Below are positions 22,628-32,572 of a DNA stretch of 64,000 bases, piece by piece. Position numbers and translations under genes: made by a program. Within the stretch, counting starts at the first letter, position 1. The number at the start of each line of letters is the position of its first letter. The stretch is from Vitellaria paradoxa. Taxonomy: Eukaryota; Streptophyta; Magnoliopsida; Ericales; Sapotaceae. Under the pieces are notes generated by a model that did no database searches, had not been told where the DNA came from, and saw only the letters and a program-made list of their open reading frames with translations. The DNA lies in NCBI GenBank assembly GCA_019916065.1, contig CM034237.1, positions 22,713,752 through 22,777,751 of the forward strand, given 5' to 3'.

Positions 22628-23150
22628 GGGTTCGCACTATGCTTTCATATTTAGCCAAATTTTTGAGATTCTAAAGTTGCTTGCCTCTATTATTCGAACA
22701 AGGGCGCGAACAAGGTATGGTCCGAAACCTTGTTCGCACCATGTCTTCATACTTAGCCAAAATTTTGAAGTTCTGAAGTTGCTCACCTCTGTTGTTCGAA
22801 CAAGGCATGGTTCGAACCCTTGTTCATACCATGTCTTCATATTTAGCCATATTTTTGAAGTTTTGAAGTTACTCCTCTCTGTTGTTTCAACAATGGTATG
22901 AATAAGGCACAGTTTGTGCCCTTATTCACATCATTTCTTTATGCCTTAGAAAAATTTCACACTTTGAAGTCAAGATAGCCTCTATTGTTCAAACAAGGTT
23001 GTGAACAAGTATGATTCGAACCCTTGTTTGCATCACATCTTGTTACTTGAAAAATTCTGGAGGCTCAAGACTTGATTCACCATTGTTGTTCAAACAAGGG
23101 TGCGAACAAGACATGGTTCAAACCCTTGTTCACACCATTCTATGCTTTAG
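22628..23150. repeat. about 95-bp tandem repeat with TTCGAA cores, six copies
   Basis: The landmark ATGTCTTCATAnTTAGCC (or its decayed form) recurs at about 22642, 22743, 22833, 22933, 23035 and 23135. Each unit also has TGTTGTTCGAACAAGG and TTCGAACCCTTGTTC, which are mutually inverted around TTCGAA cores, so every unit can fold back. The 127-codon frame on the plus strand and the 67-codon frame on the minus strand are periodic products of the repeat and not genes. Confidence 0.88.
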
Positions 23151-23339
23151 GCATCTTTAAAGCTTTTTGTGTTCCACTTCTCTCTCTCTTATTTGGACCT
23201 TGATTCACACCAAAACTTTAATATTTCGTTTCTTTGACATTTTAAGCTCTTGTCCTGCAAGTTTGAGAAAATCTTCATGAGAATGGTATAAATTCACATA
23301 TCATCATTTTATCTTAAAATCTAGATAACAATACTTATT

Positions 23340-23767
23340 TTGGATAGCTTGATTGTATGTTTTACCATACGATCGGCTATTAGATCATTATATATGTATT
23401 ACAATTCCTGCTTTTTAACTGCATCTACAATTAGAATGTAAATTCTATCTTTATAAAACAATAATCCATGTTTAAATGAGAATTTTTGCATACCAATGAT
23501 TTCTTGCTCCATCTTTTATTTGATTGCCTACACTTGAGAATTTATTGAATAGGCTTGCTTTATTTCTGCAAAAATTATTAGACTTGGATTGCTGATTTTG
23601 ATTGCCATGCATACTAACTTGCTTGAATCTATTTCCCTTGCCATGCATACTAAGTTGCTTGATTCTGTTTCCCCTCTATCATATGCTCTTGATAATGCAA
23701 TGGCAACCCAGTTATCTATTCCAATCTTATATTCAATGGTAAAGGTGCACCCTAATAACTTTGTCAC
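23340..23767 (-). pseudogene. Reina RNase H C-terminus and start of integrase
   Basis: The frame starts MTKLLGCTFTIEYKIGIDN and continues VAIALSRA, the usual end of RNase H in gypsy elements (LLGYDFTIEYKxGxxNxVADALSR). The next residues down to about 23340 read EIKQAYSINSQV and then scraps resembling the segment before the integrase zinc finger. Frames are broken. The remaining integrase is missing because of the LTR junction at 23330. Confidence 0.75.
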
Positions 23768-23799
23768 CTACTTCTATTGTGATTAAGTCCTAATATTTT

Positions 23800-25040
23800 G
23801 CTCTAGTAGAAACTTAAGGCTTTGGTGATCTATTTTAATTATGAAAGTTTGACCTAATAAGTAGGGCCTCCATTTTTGCATCTTGTACCGATACAAATAA
23901 CTCTTTTTCATAAGTGGATAGGTGTAGTGCCCTTCCTTTTAAAGCCTGACTAAAAAATGCACTAGGCCTCCTCTCTTGCACTAATACTGCCCCTATTCCA
24001 ATCCATGAAGCATCATATTTTATTATAAACAATTTTGAGAAATCAGGAAGGGCCAATACTAGAGCATTAACCATACTTGCCTTTAATCTCAAAATACCTT
24101 TTCTGCCTTCATATTCTACTAAAATGAATTCTTTTTTAACAACTCTGTTAGAAGTCTAGCAATTCTCTCATATCCCCTTGTAAACCTTCAATAATACCCA
24201 GTCAACCCCAAAATCCCCTTAAAGCTTTGATAGAAAATGGGGTTGGCCAGGGTCAGCCTTCACACCTTCATTAGAAATTAAGTAGCCATAGTAATCTAAT
24301 TCCAAGTACGCAAAAAATTGCACTTCGACTTTTTTGCATACAACTTATGCTTTGTCATGATTCCCAAAACCAAGTCTAAGTGTTTTAAGTGTTCCCTTTC
24401 ATTCCCGCTATAAATTAATATATCATCAAAAACTACTAGCACAAATTTCCTCAAGTATGATCTAAAACCTCATTCATTAGATTTTGGAAAGTGGTTGGGA
24501 CAATAGTTAGCTCAAAGGGTATAACTAGAAACTCATAGTGCCCAGCATTAGTTCTAAAAGTTGTTATCTCTCTACCTTTCTCAACAATCCTAATTTGGTG
24601 ATACCTTGACCTTAGGTCCAACTTAGAGAAAACTATTCTGCCATGTAACTCATGTAATAACTCATCAACAACTAGGATCGGGTATTTATCTTTAATGGTT
24701 ACTTGGTTTAGGGCTCGATAGTTCACACACATTCTCTATGTGCCATCGGCTTTCCTTACCAAAATAATTGGAGAGAAAACTTAGTTGAATTAGGCTAGAT
24801 TTAAGCAAATCCTGAACTATTTTCTCGATTTCCTCTTTTTGATGATGAGGATGCTAATAAGGCCTTACTCAAATCGAATCCCTTTCGCAAGACAATCATG
24901 TGTCCACTACCCCTAATAGGGGGTAACCGTAATGGTTCCTTAAACACATCTAAATATTTCTTTAACACATGATAAGGCTTCAAACCTTTCTTTTTTTCCT
25001 CCTCTAAACTGACTTCCACCACTTGCAATGAATAAACCTT
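23800..25040 (-). pseudogene. pol: Reina reverse transcriptase and RNase H, several frames
   Basis: At 24801-25028 the frame holds the acidic linker in front of the polymerase (PYHVLKKYLDVFKEPLRLPP). At 24451-24732 it reads [20 protein letters not shown] and [15 protein letters not shown], the fingers and palm of reverse transcriptase. The next frame, near 24400-24450, has LVVFDDILIYS, the active-site block with FDD in place of the more usual YxDD-type triplet. RNase H appears at 23835-24092 as VLALPDFSKLFIIKYDASWI and ALHLSTYEKELF. Each piece is separated by stops or frame changes. In a live element it copies RNA into DNA. Confidence 0.85.
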
Positions 25041-25740
25041 TAAGGGCCCAATTGGATGGTGCTAAAATTTTAGGGGAATAAGTTTTAGATGAGATATAAG
25101 ATAAGAAGGGATATTATTTTTAGAGGGTTGGCCCATATTGATGTGATATTTATGGAGGGTGATAACTTTTGACTTGGTTTGGATGTTTTATAAATAAGAG
25201 GGGGTGAATGATGGAAAAAGCAGTCAAATGACTATTTTGCCCTTGTGGTATTCCAAGCTTGGTTACCCATTAAATTAAATATTAAATTGTAAAACCCACT
25301 CTATTTAATTATTTTTGAACAATTTGAAGTTATATTATTTATTTCATTGAAAATTTAAATTTTTATAAATTTATTTAAAGAACTTTTTTTTTAAATATAT
25401 ACCTTTAAATGAGTGGTTATTATCTGATTTTTTTAATTATATTTATTTTGACTTGTTGGCATATCTATTATTTTTTTATGAGCATTATATTTATTTTGAT
25501 CAAGTTAACAATACTATAAACGAGGGCAAAAAAGGTCAAAAATAAAGGGTTTAAAGGGAGATAACTTTTAACTAGGTTTGAGGGTGCCCAAAAATTATTC
25601 CCCAAGGGGGAGAATGGAGAGGCAGGGAAAGCTAAGAGGGGAAGAGGGGGCAAATATTTGTCATCCAGACAATGACAAAAGATGGGACCCACGGGTATAA
25701 TTTTTGGGAGAGACTTTTCCTCCATCCAATCGGCCCTGAA
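25041..25740. mobile_element. non-autonomous DNA transposon, about 0.7 kb
   Basis: The left end GGGCCCAATTGGATGG and the reverse complement of the right end, AGGGCCGATTGGATGG, form terminal inverted repeats at 25048 and 25735. It interrupts the Reina pol linker: homology to the element stops at about 25040 and resumes at about 25760. There is no transposase frame. Just outside the right end, AGACTTACTCCCCAAC is tandemly doubled (25739-25771). The target duplication could not be fixed, so the superfamily (hAT, Mutator or Harbinger) is open. The 85-codon minus frame inside has no domain. Confidence 0.7.
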
Positions 25741-25759
25741 GACTTACTCCCCAACAGAC

Positions 25760-26250
25760 TTACTCCCCAACTAATTTAGATTCACTTCTTCAATGTTGGT
25801 AGTCATCTTCCTTAACCCCTTAAGATTGATGGGGACTTGTCCTATTTGAAGAGACATGTTTAGATTGTCAAAAACAAAACATATGGTGACAAAGGTTCTT
25901 AACCATGGAACCCCCGAAACAATGCCACAAACCCCGAGTGGCATTAAAACAAAATCCAACTGTAATTTATATCCTTACAGGAGTAGCTGCATCCCTTCAC
26001 ATATTTCGAGGCTTTTCACCCTCTCTCTCCATTAGCCACCTTGACAGACATAGAAGGCCCTACTGTTTTCTTTAAGTGACACAACTTAATAACCTTGGGA
26101 TCCACAAAATTATAAGTACTACCTGTGTTTATCAAAACAATCCACGCTTTCCCATCAATAGACCTTCTAAGCCTCATAGTTTGGATTGTTGAGTACCTCT
26201 GATGGCATGCAGCGTAATCTCAGGTTGTTGTGCAGTCACTGTCTCCTCTT
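25760..26250 (-). pseudogene. Reina protease region with mutated active site
   Basis: Minus-strand pieces read GKAWIVLINTGSTYNFVDP, the retropepsin motif in which the catalytic D(S/T)G triplet is NTG. The AAC codon lies at 26127-26129. Downstream, MDFVLMPLGVCGIVSGVPWL (25771-25959) is the block that links protease to polymerase. The Asp-to-Asn change alone would abolish processing. Confidence 0.78.
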
Positions 26251-26255
26251 CTCCT

Positions 26256-27110
26256 TCAGTTTGTAGTTCTTCTGTCAACTCTACGTCTCCTCCTCCTTAG
26301 CACCCATGATTTCAGAATTAAATAAAGTCTCCGAAATAAAAAGCTTGGGACTCTTACAGATAGACCATTGTTCCATTTTTCATTGCAATGGAAACAAAGT
26401 CCCTTAGCCTTTTTATTTTGCACCTCAACTGCACTAATCCTCTTAAAAGGCAACTTGTTCACCGACTAGACTAGTCCTTTTTGAGTTGTATTAAGTTTTG
26501 GTGTAAGGTTAGTAATGACTTTCCAAAGAATAACCTTAGCCTGCCTGATTGGAGCTGAACTCTTGTTGTGAACTATAGTAGTGGTAACATTACTTGGTTT
26601 AGGAGTGGACCTTTTGAAACAGCTCAATTCTCTTATTGCAATCTGGCCAACCCAAATGCAGCTGTTAGGTCCTTAGGGCTAAACATCTCAACTGCATAAT
26701 TAATCTCCTCTTTTAATCTAGTCAAAAAGAAGCTGAGTTTATGATCTTCACTTAGCTGAGACACCTTACTAATGATAGCTTCAAATATGGTTTTGTAACC
26801 CTCTACAAATGAGGTATGTTTTAGCCTAATCAACTAGTCATTGAATCCTCATATGGACTACCACCAAATCAAGTTTGAAAGGCTTGTGTAAACTCCTTCC
26901 ACCCCCAAATTTGACTAGGATTGACTATGTCTAGAAACCAGATTAAGGCCTCGCCCCTTGTGTGCATTGAAGAAATTACAAGCTTTTGTGTTTCTTGAAT
27001 CTCATAGTGAATGAAAAATTGGTTAGCCTTATAGACCCACTTCGTAGGGTAAAACTGGGGAATCTAGTTTAATGGATCTGATTTGGACTCCTTAGAACCC
27101 TTTGTGAGCT
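26256..27110 (-). pseudogene. gag: Reina gag with decayed zinc knuckle
   Basis: Pieces in order: a decayed GEALIWF-type core near 26900-26960; TSFVEGYKTIFEAIISKVSQ and LKEEINYAVEMFSPKDLTAA (26633-26833), typical chromovirus gag; then ISAVEVQNKKAKGLCFHCNE (26256-26462). The knuckle is normally C-x2-C-x4-H-x4-C. Here the first two cysteines survive (CFHC) but the His and last Cys are lost after KWNNG. Stops and frame changes separate the pieces. Confidence 0.8.
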
Positions 27111-27183
27111 ACTTCTAGATTGATCTATGTAACCAAAGTTCTTTAAATTACCTTCGTCTTGCTCAGGTTTGGGTGCTGCACTG

Positions 27184-27539
27184 CTACTGGTAATACTGGC
27201 CTAGTGAGTTGACAACTCTGCGATCTTCTTGTCCTGAGTTTCTAAATTTGCTTCAAACAGTTTTGCATCTTTAATAATTGATTCATCATTTCCTCCTATT
27301 GTTTTGCAGCTCACATGGAATCGGCCGTGGTTGGCTCCAATACCAATTGATGAAGTCCTTGCTACTGGTAATACTGGCTTAGTTAGTTGACAACTCTGCG
27401 ATCTTCTTGTCCTAAGTTTCTAAATTTGCTTCAAACAGTTCTGCGTCTTTAATAAATGATTCATCATTTCCTCCTATTATTTTGCAGCTCACATGGAATC
27501 GTCCATGGTTGGCTCCGATACCAATTGATGAAGTCCCTG
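27184..27539. repeat. 178-bp tandem duplication containing the Reina primer site
   Basis: TACTGGTAATACTGGCnTAG starts copies at 27185 and 27363. Both run through TCTGCGATCTTCTTGTCCT, TTGCTTCAAACAGTT, ATTCATCATTTCCTCCTATT and AATCGnCCnTGGTTGGCTCC to TTGATGAAGTCCnTGC. The two copies differ at only about a dozen positions. The duplicated unit includes the primer site, so the element has two. Confidence 0.9.
27511..27524 (-). promoter_or_regulatory. primer-binding site, initiator-Met tRNA type
   Basis: On the minus strand TTGGTATCGGAGCC, close to the standard TGGTATCAGAGCC. It lies four bases from the LTR end. A second copy, TGGTATTGGAGCC, is at 27333-27345 in the duplicated leader. Confidence 0.8.
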
Positions 27540-27898
27540 CACTACTCCCCTGGATTTTCCTATTTTAATGAAACCAATCAAAGAAAATTGAACAATTATG
27601 GAAGAAAAGAAAGGATAATGGTGGTTGAATTACTATCACCACTTCAAGGGGTGATGAAACCTCCTCCTACTACAGCAGTTTCTGAAATGCATCTACCAAC
27701 ATTTACTGTCTGCTATTCTGCTTCTCTCTCTTCTCGATTTTCTTTATAGAAGTTTCACAATAACATGTATTATTCAAATATGATTTGACTAATTCTAACA
27801 ATAGGTTTATTGAGGAAAATGACATGGCATCCCATTAACCTCTCATACTAGCATCTCTTCTCAAGCTTAACAAGTATTTTATATCCAATATTCTAACA
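27529..27898 (-). mobile_element. Reina 5' LTR
   Basis: On the minus strand it runs from TGTTAGAATATTGGATAT (27898) to GTGCAGGGACTTCA (27529), 370 bp with TG and CA ends, followed by the primer site. The 97-codon plus-strand frame across it is not considered a gene. Confidence 0.8.
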
Positions 27899-27921
27899 AA
27901 GAAGAATGGCATACTGAACTT

Positions 27922-28172
27922 TAATACTATGTTTGGAACATGGATTTATTGATGGAAAGAAAAAATGAAAAGAAAATAAAATTTATAATTTGTGTAATTT
28001 TTGTATATTTAACCAAGTAAAAGTTAAATTTTGTTAATAAATATCTATTCTCTTTAATCTTATTTTTTTTAACTCAATAAAAAAATGAAATGAATTTGAT
28101 ATTTTCACTTCATTTTTTATTTCTATCATTTTTCTTTCCTTTCACAAATTTATGTTCCAAACGTAACATATG
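27922..28172. mobile_element. MITE with about 45-bp terminal inverted repeats
   Basis: The left end TATGTTTGGAACATGGATTT and the reverse complement of the right end, TATGTTACGTTTGGAACATA, share the core GTTTGGAACAT. They continue with similar A-rich stretches (GAAAGAAAAAATGAAAAGAA and GAAAGGAAAGAAAAATGATA). About 250 bp, non-coding. Confidence 0.65.
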
Positions 28173-28275
28173 TAAAACCTAATGAGTCGTATGAGATGTT
28201 TTTTTTTTTTTTTTTTTGGGTAAGTGCGAGTTGCATGAGATGTGTGAAGCCTTGTCTCCTGATCATATAGACATA

Positions 28276-28425
28276 GGGGGTGTTTGGAAGTTTAAAAAAG
28301 CTCAAAAAAACTCAACTTTTGATGTTGATGTAATGTAAAAATGATAGGTAGCAAATTTTGATTGGAGGGATTTGAAAACTTTTGAAATTTTTTGAGTTTT
28401 TTTTTTTTGGCTTCCAAACGGGCTC
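28276..28425. mobile_element. Tourist-like MITE, 150 bp, TSD ATA
   Basis: The ends are GGGGGTGTTTGGAAG and CTTCCAAACGGGCTC, mutually inverted. The flanking triplet ATA (28273-28275 and 28426-28428) is duplicated. Three-base A/T target duplications and GG-starting ends fit PIF/Harbinger MITEs. It belongs to the same family as the element at 37400: both share GATGTGATGTAAAAAT-like and TTTGAAAACTTTTGAA blocks. Confidence 0.78.
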
Positions 28426-28428
28426 ATA

Positions 28429-30180
28429 ATTAACATTCAAATGGATGGAATTGGTCAGATGGAAGTACATGAGATGAACTAAACTCAAGACAAGGAGAAG
28501 AAATTGGATTGTGGATGACTTGCAAGGCGTGACAATCGATCAACATGAAGAAATACACAATATAAACCGTGCATAGTGATGAAAATGTAGTATAAATATA
28601 TCTCGTTGTATCTATATGCATGCTGTTATCATATATTCTGCATATCAACAAATATTCTGAAACTCGTGGACAGCTTAATTAGTTGTACCTAGTTGTGACG
28701 TGATCGATCATTTGGTTACAAACACAATATGAAAGAGAAGAAGGAATTGAATCTTTTTTTATTTTATTTATTTATTTATTTTTCATATCAACGTGGTATC
28801 GCAAGTTAAGAAAAATATCTCATCGACAACCCTGACCAATAATAGTAGAAGACCTAACCAACAAAAGTAATCGCCTCGTCCAACGGCCAGTATCAGTTCG
28901 ACAACCGAGCAACCAACCCACCACCACTAGTCGAGTTGCTAGCGCATGGCAATCTCACCCAAGATAAACGATGCTGAAGCAAGATGGCAGGCTTCCTCAC
29001 ACGTAGTCACTGTATTCTAATCTAGTAGCCATAAGCCACTACTTCCTAGAAGGCAAAGGTACGTGTCTTGTCAGAATTCTACCAGCCCTTTTTGTACTGT
29101 CATGTGCGCTTTCGGATTATTCGTAATGCTAGGGACACTTTCGATTATATTATAGCTGAATTTGAGCACCATCCAACGGATTAGAATAAAAAAGAAATAG
29201 GAATTAATGGCCATTTAGAATGTCACTAACTTCAATTCTTAGAGTGCATCTTATAAAAGATTGATGGTGTCCAAGAAAACTAGATTAGACATAGAAGAAA
29301 AACATAGCTATTGTTTTTGAATCTTGCGGAAGAAATGGAAGAGACTTTGCATTGGTTTGGGAAGCTTCATGTTACAAGTGCTCTTAATTTCCATGCTGAA
29401 ATTGTAATGCGGTTTAGAGAGTTCTTCAGCTTGTGATCAAAGTTACAAAAATCAACATTTACTTAAAATCAGTGAAGGATTGATAAGAGTAATATTTAAA
29501 ATAAATTCACTTTTAAATACTGACTAAGCGTACATTTTAACTACTCAATATATTTCAAACGAATACATAACTTACTATACCACAATTGTAATTTAATTTA
29601 ATTTATTTGTATCTTTTAAAAATCTTTTTGTTTTGTGTCATAGGTGAATTGAATATCAAACTATATTAAAATCACATTTGTGATCTCAATCGTGTAACGA
29701 ATAGTTATTTCTAAGCCTTAGAACACACAGAGCAATGGTCGGAGATAAATTTGTATTTTGTATTCGTCAGAGCACCCTAAACGCACACGCTCACACTCAC
29801 GCGCACACTTACAATCATAAAAGTCTGAATTTTTTTTATTGATTTTTTTGGTTTAATTTTCACTTTATTTTTTATTAACTAGACATGCAAGAAGAAAAGA
29901 TTTTCTTACAACACTTACACACATAGTCACATGCTCTGTTAATTTAATGATAATGTCTAAACTTTTAATTTAAGTAATTTTGTTAATGTTCATTATACCA
30001 CATCACATCATGCATTATTTTTTTATTAAAAAAATTATCAAACAGGTGTCAATGAGATGCGATCTAGTACAAAACATCATACTATCAATAAGTTACGGAA
30101 ATTTTATTTTAACATCTACTTCATAAAAGAAAAAATTATCCCAACTCCTGATATTAATATAGATGTTCTTTTATTAATTG
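28429..30180. other. intergenic DNA, nothing firm
   Basis: No coding region supported. A T-rich tract (28751-28781) is followed by TGGTATCGCAAG at 28794, a faint initiator-Met primer-like match, and a more GC-balanced stretch to about 29130 that could be a copia leader. A CA-rich run of cACGCACACGCTCACACTCAC type lies at 29780-29815. Otherwise AT-rich. Confidence 0.4.
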
Positions 30181-30183
30181 TAC

Positions 30184-32016
30184 CACTACAACAAAATATG
30201 AATTTAATGACAATCATAATTGTCATTGTAAACTTCTTTTAGTGACATTTTTTAACTAATAACATTTTTAAGATGGAATTAATTAATGTTAAGAAAATTA
30301 TAATACCAAATGTGTTTTTTGTCTTTATTTCAAGGGGAAAAAATGACAACTTAAATTAAAAATAATAAATGAAAAGTATTTAACATAAAAAGAAAAACAT
30401 ATATGTTATCAAATAGGCTCTAATTATGTTCATTGTAAATATTATTTTTGAGAAAATAATATTTAGTAAATGATTATTAGGATATGTATTTGTTAGACAT
30501 TTAGATAGGCCAAACTTCTGTCTTACAATGTTTGAAATGATTAATATATACACCTGATTCCTATTAAGTGAACAGATTGTTTCTAATAGAAGTATACTAA
30601 ATATCTGATTAACTCAAAAACTAAATCAATTCTACCACATCAGATCGAGTTGGGTCAGTTTTACTAGAAATTTGATTTTGGGTTAGCCTATTTAAATAAC
30701 TATACCAATCTAACCCAATATCCTTTCTTACTTTTCTTGACAAAATCTAAAATTATATTACAGACTAAATTGACCCAAATCGATAAAATTAAGTCAGGTA
30801 GGTTCTATGTGGTGATTTATTTAGTTCTAAGTGGTGATCCATTTAGTTTTGGGTGAAAAAAAAAATTGTACCCAATAAAAATTAGTTTAGTTCGAAATCT
30901 AATGCGAACGTAACTTGACCCATGCATTCATAATTTCTAGTAATTGAGCTCACAACCCTTGCTTATTAGGTTACCGTGCAATGTAGGGTATGCCTAATCT
31001 TTGGCAAGTAGGATCCAGGGGTACCAATTGGGTATATATAAAATTACAAACTCTAGTTACGTCTAGCGATGGAAATTGGATCGACCCTTAACCCAGCTAT
31101 GACCCGATCGTGAATTGACCCGCCCGGCTTTATAAGGCTTTATTTATTTTACTAATAAGATTTTATATATTTTTTTTCATGTAATTAAGTGGCAATTTAT
31201 CCACAAAGACGTAATATTGTGTTCATACTATTTGTGGCCTTTTCTTAAAATATAAAATGAACATAATAAAATATCAGTTTAATTACACTTTTCAAAATGT
31301 CAAATATATATTACATTTTTTATTTATTTTATATTAACAAATTTAGTATCTATATGTTTGAATGATACTTATATTTTTTAAATTCCACAATTGCTAAATA
31401 AATATTGACATTCTCCAATAAAGTGTCATTAAATAACTAAATTTATTTAAAATTTAATGATATTTCTTAAAAGTGTCACAACTGTTATTCAATAAATAAT
31501 GACATTTTATACCAAAATGTTACTAAATCATTATAATTAGTTTGTTATGGGATGACAGTTTTTAAAAGTGCCACAACTGTTATCAATGAATAATGGTATT
31601 CTTTACTAAAGTGCCATTAAATCATTAAAATCAATTTATTATTTAATGACATTTCTTAAAAATGTCACAACTAGTAGGTGAAGCATGGCATTCTCTCACG
31701 AAGTGTTATGAAATCACTTCGTTTACTTGCAATTTAATGTAATTTCTTAAAAAATGTCACAATTATTAAATAAATAGTAGCATTCTTTAATAAAGTGTTA
31801 TTTAATGATATTTCTTTAAAAATGTCACAACTAATAGTTCAAAGGTGATATTATTACATAAAATGCCATTAAATCACTACAATTTACTTAAGGTTGATTG
31901 ACACTTTTTTAAAAAATGTCATAAATATAAAATACAATGTCATTAATTCATAAAATGTCATTTATTCATAAAATGTCATTATATTTGTGTCATTAGATCT
32001 CATTTTTGTTACTGTG
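30184..32016. mobile_element. non-autonomous CACTA (En/Spm-type) transposon
   Basis: The left tip CACTACAACAAAATATGA and the reverse complement of the right tip, CACAGTAACAAAAATGA, match at most positions. Flanking triplets are TAC and TAA, possibly a decayed 3-bp target duplication. Next to both tips are short AATGACA and TGTCATT repeats, the subterminal repeats typical of CACTA elements. The right third is an array of about 93-bp repeats. The interior (30.4-31.2 kb) has no transposase frame, so any movement would need a helper element. Confidence 0.75.
31400..31990. repeat. about 93-bp repeats of AAATGTCACAACT, six copies
   Basis: The landmark AnTGTCACAAnT follows TTTAATGnnATTTCTTAAAA at 31473, 31568, 31662, 31754 and 31822, with a decayed copy at 31916. 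Each unit also carries a GnCATTnTnTnnnnAAAGTG block about 40 bp later. It lies just inside the right end of the CACTA element and probably supplies transposase-binding sites. Confidence 0.82.
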
Positions 32017-32572
32017 TAAAAACAGAAAAAGAGGAAGAAAACATCAAATAAATTACTTTCTTCATCTTTTTTATTCCAGTAAAAATAATCAACACATTAT
32101 TTGAATAAATTAGAAATAACAAGTGTCAATTAATACTGACATTGGTCTGACTTTCAAGAAAATATACTAAAAAAAATATTTAAAATTTTAATGATTAATT
32201 TTACTAAATATTTAATAAAAATACACAAGAATGGTTGTCCAAAAATAAAAATTGTAACAACATCACTGGCTACAATTGTTGTTAATAATAATAAAAAATT
32301 CATAAATATATTAACTAGTATTTTTTTATTTAGAATCATAAAATTGTATCACTTAAATCCTATTTTAATTAACAACATTATTTGTGACAATCCCTCACAT
32401 AAAATAAAATTAAACAAGAAGAATATTTTATTTAAGCTTCTTGGAATAGTTGAACATTGATGTGAGATTACTTATAATCCTCATTTGTACCCAGAGATTA
32501 TTGTTTAGAGTATTTGTTGGTACACACGCAAGTCTTTGTTCGCCCTCAGACGCGGTGATTTTGAATATCTAT
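32017..32572. other. AT-rich spacer, nothing firm
   Basis: Opposed frames at 32154-32460 overlap each other in A+T-rich DNA and have no recognisable domain. Confidence 0.45.

Larger units (their letters stand above)
21670..23330 (-). mobile_element. 5' LTR of an Athila-type element
   Basis: On the minus strand the LTR begins TGTTATCTAGATTTTAAG at 23330, exactly where the Reina integrase frame breaks off. Near 21740 it has the standard end skeleton: CCCTGTGATTTGACTTGGTA, then TTGTGCTT and TTTGCAATTAGGGTG. The gag fragment follows, so this is the 5' LTR. It contains six tandem repeats upstream of a TATA box. The LTR at 45.7-47.4 kb has the same order of parts and is probably the same family, strongly diverged. 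The 3' limit is approximate. Confidence 0.7.
23331..27898 (-). mobile_element. Reina-type chromovirus, truncated, minus strand
   Basis: Order in minus orientation: 370-bp LTR (27898-27529), primer site, duplicated leader, gag, decayed zinc knuckle, protease, reverse transcriptase, RNase H and the start of integrase. It breaks at 23331, where an Athila-type LTR begins. No 3' LTR is visible. The short LTR, initiator-Met primer site and domain order fit the Reina clade. It is cut by a 0.7-kb DNA transposon and carries stops and frameshifts throughout, so it is inactive. Confidence 0.85.

Noticed and set aside
22518..22901. 127-codon plus-strand frame with repeated motifs
   Set aside because: The repeats in the protein are exactly the DNA tandem repeats of the LTR, and the opposite strand is also open. 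Not a repeat protein.
22628..23150. Reading the TTCGAA repeats as heat-shock elements
   Set aside because: A heat-shock element needs GAA and TTC spaced by two bases. Here TTC and GAA abut, so the motif does not fit.
28794..28805. TGGTATCGCAAG as a primer site of a copia element
   Set aside because: Only about nine of twelve bases fit, and no LTR end or gag could be recognised beside it.
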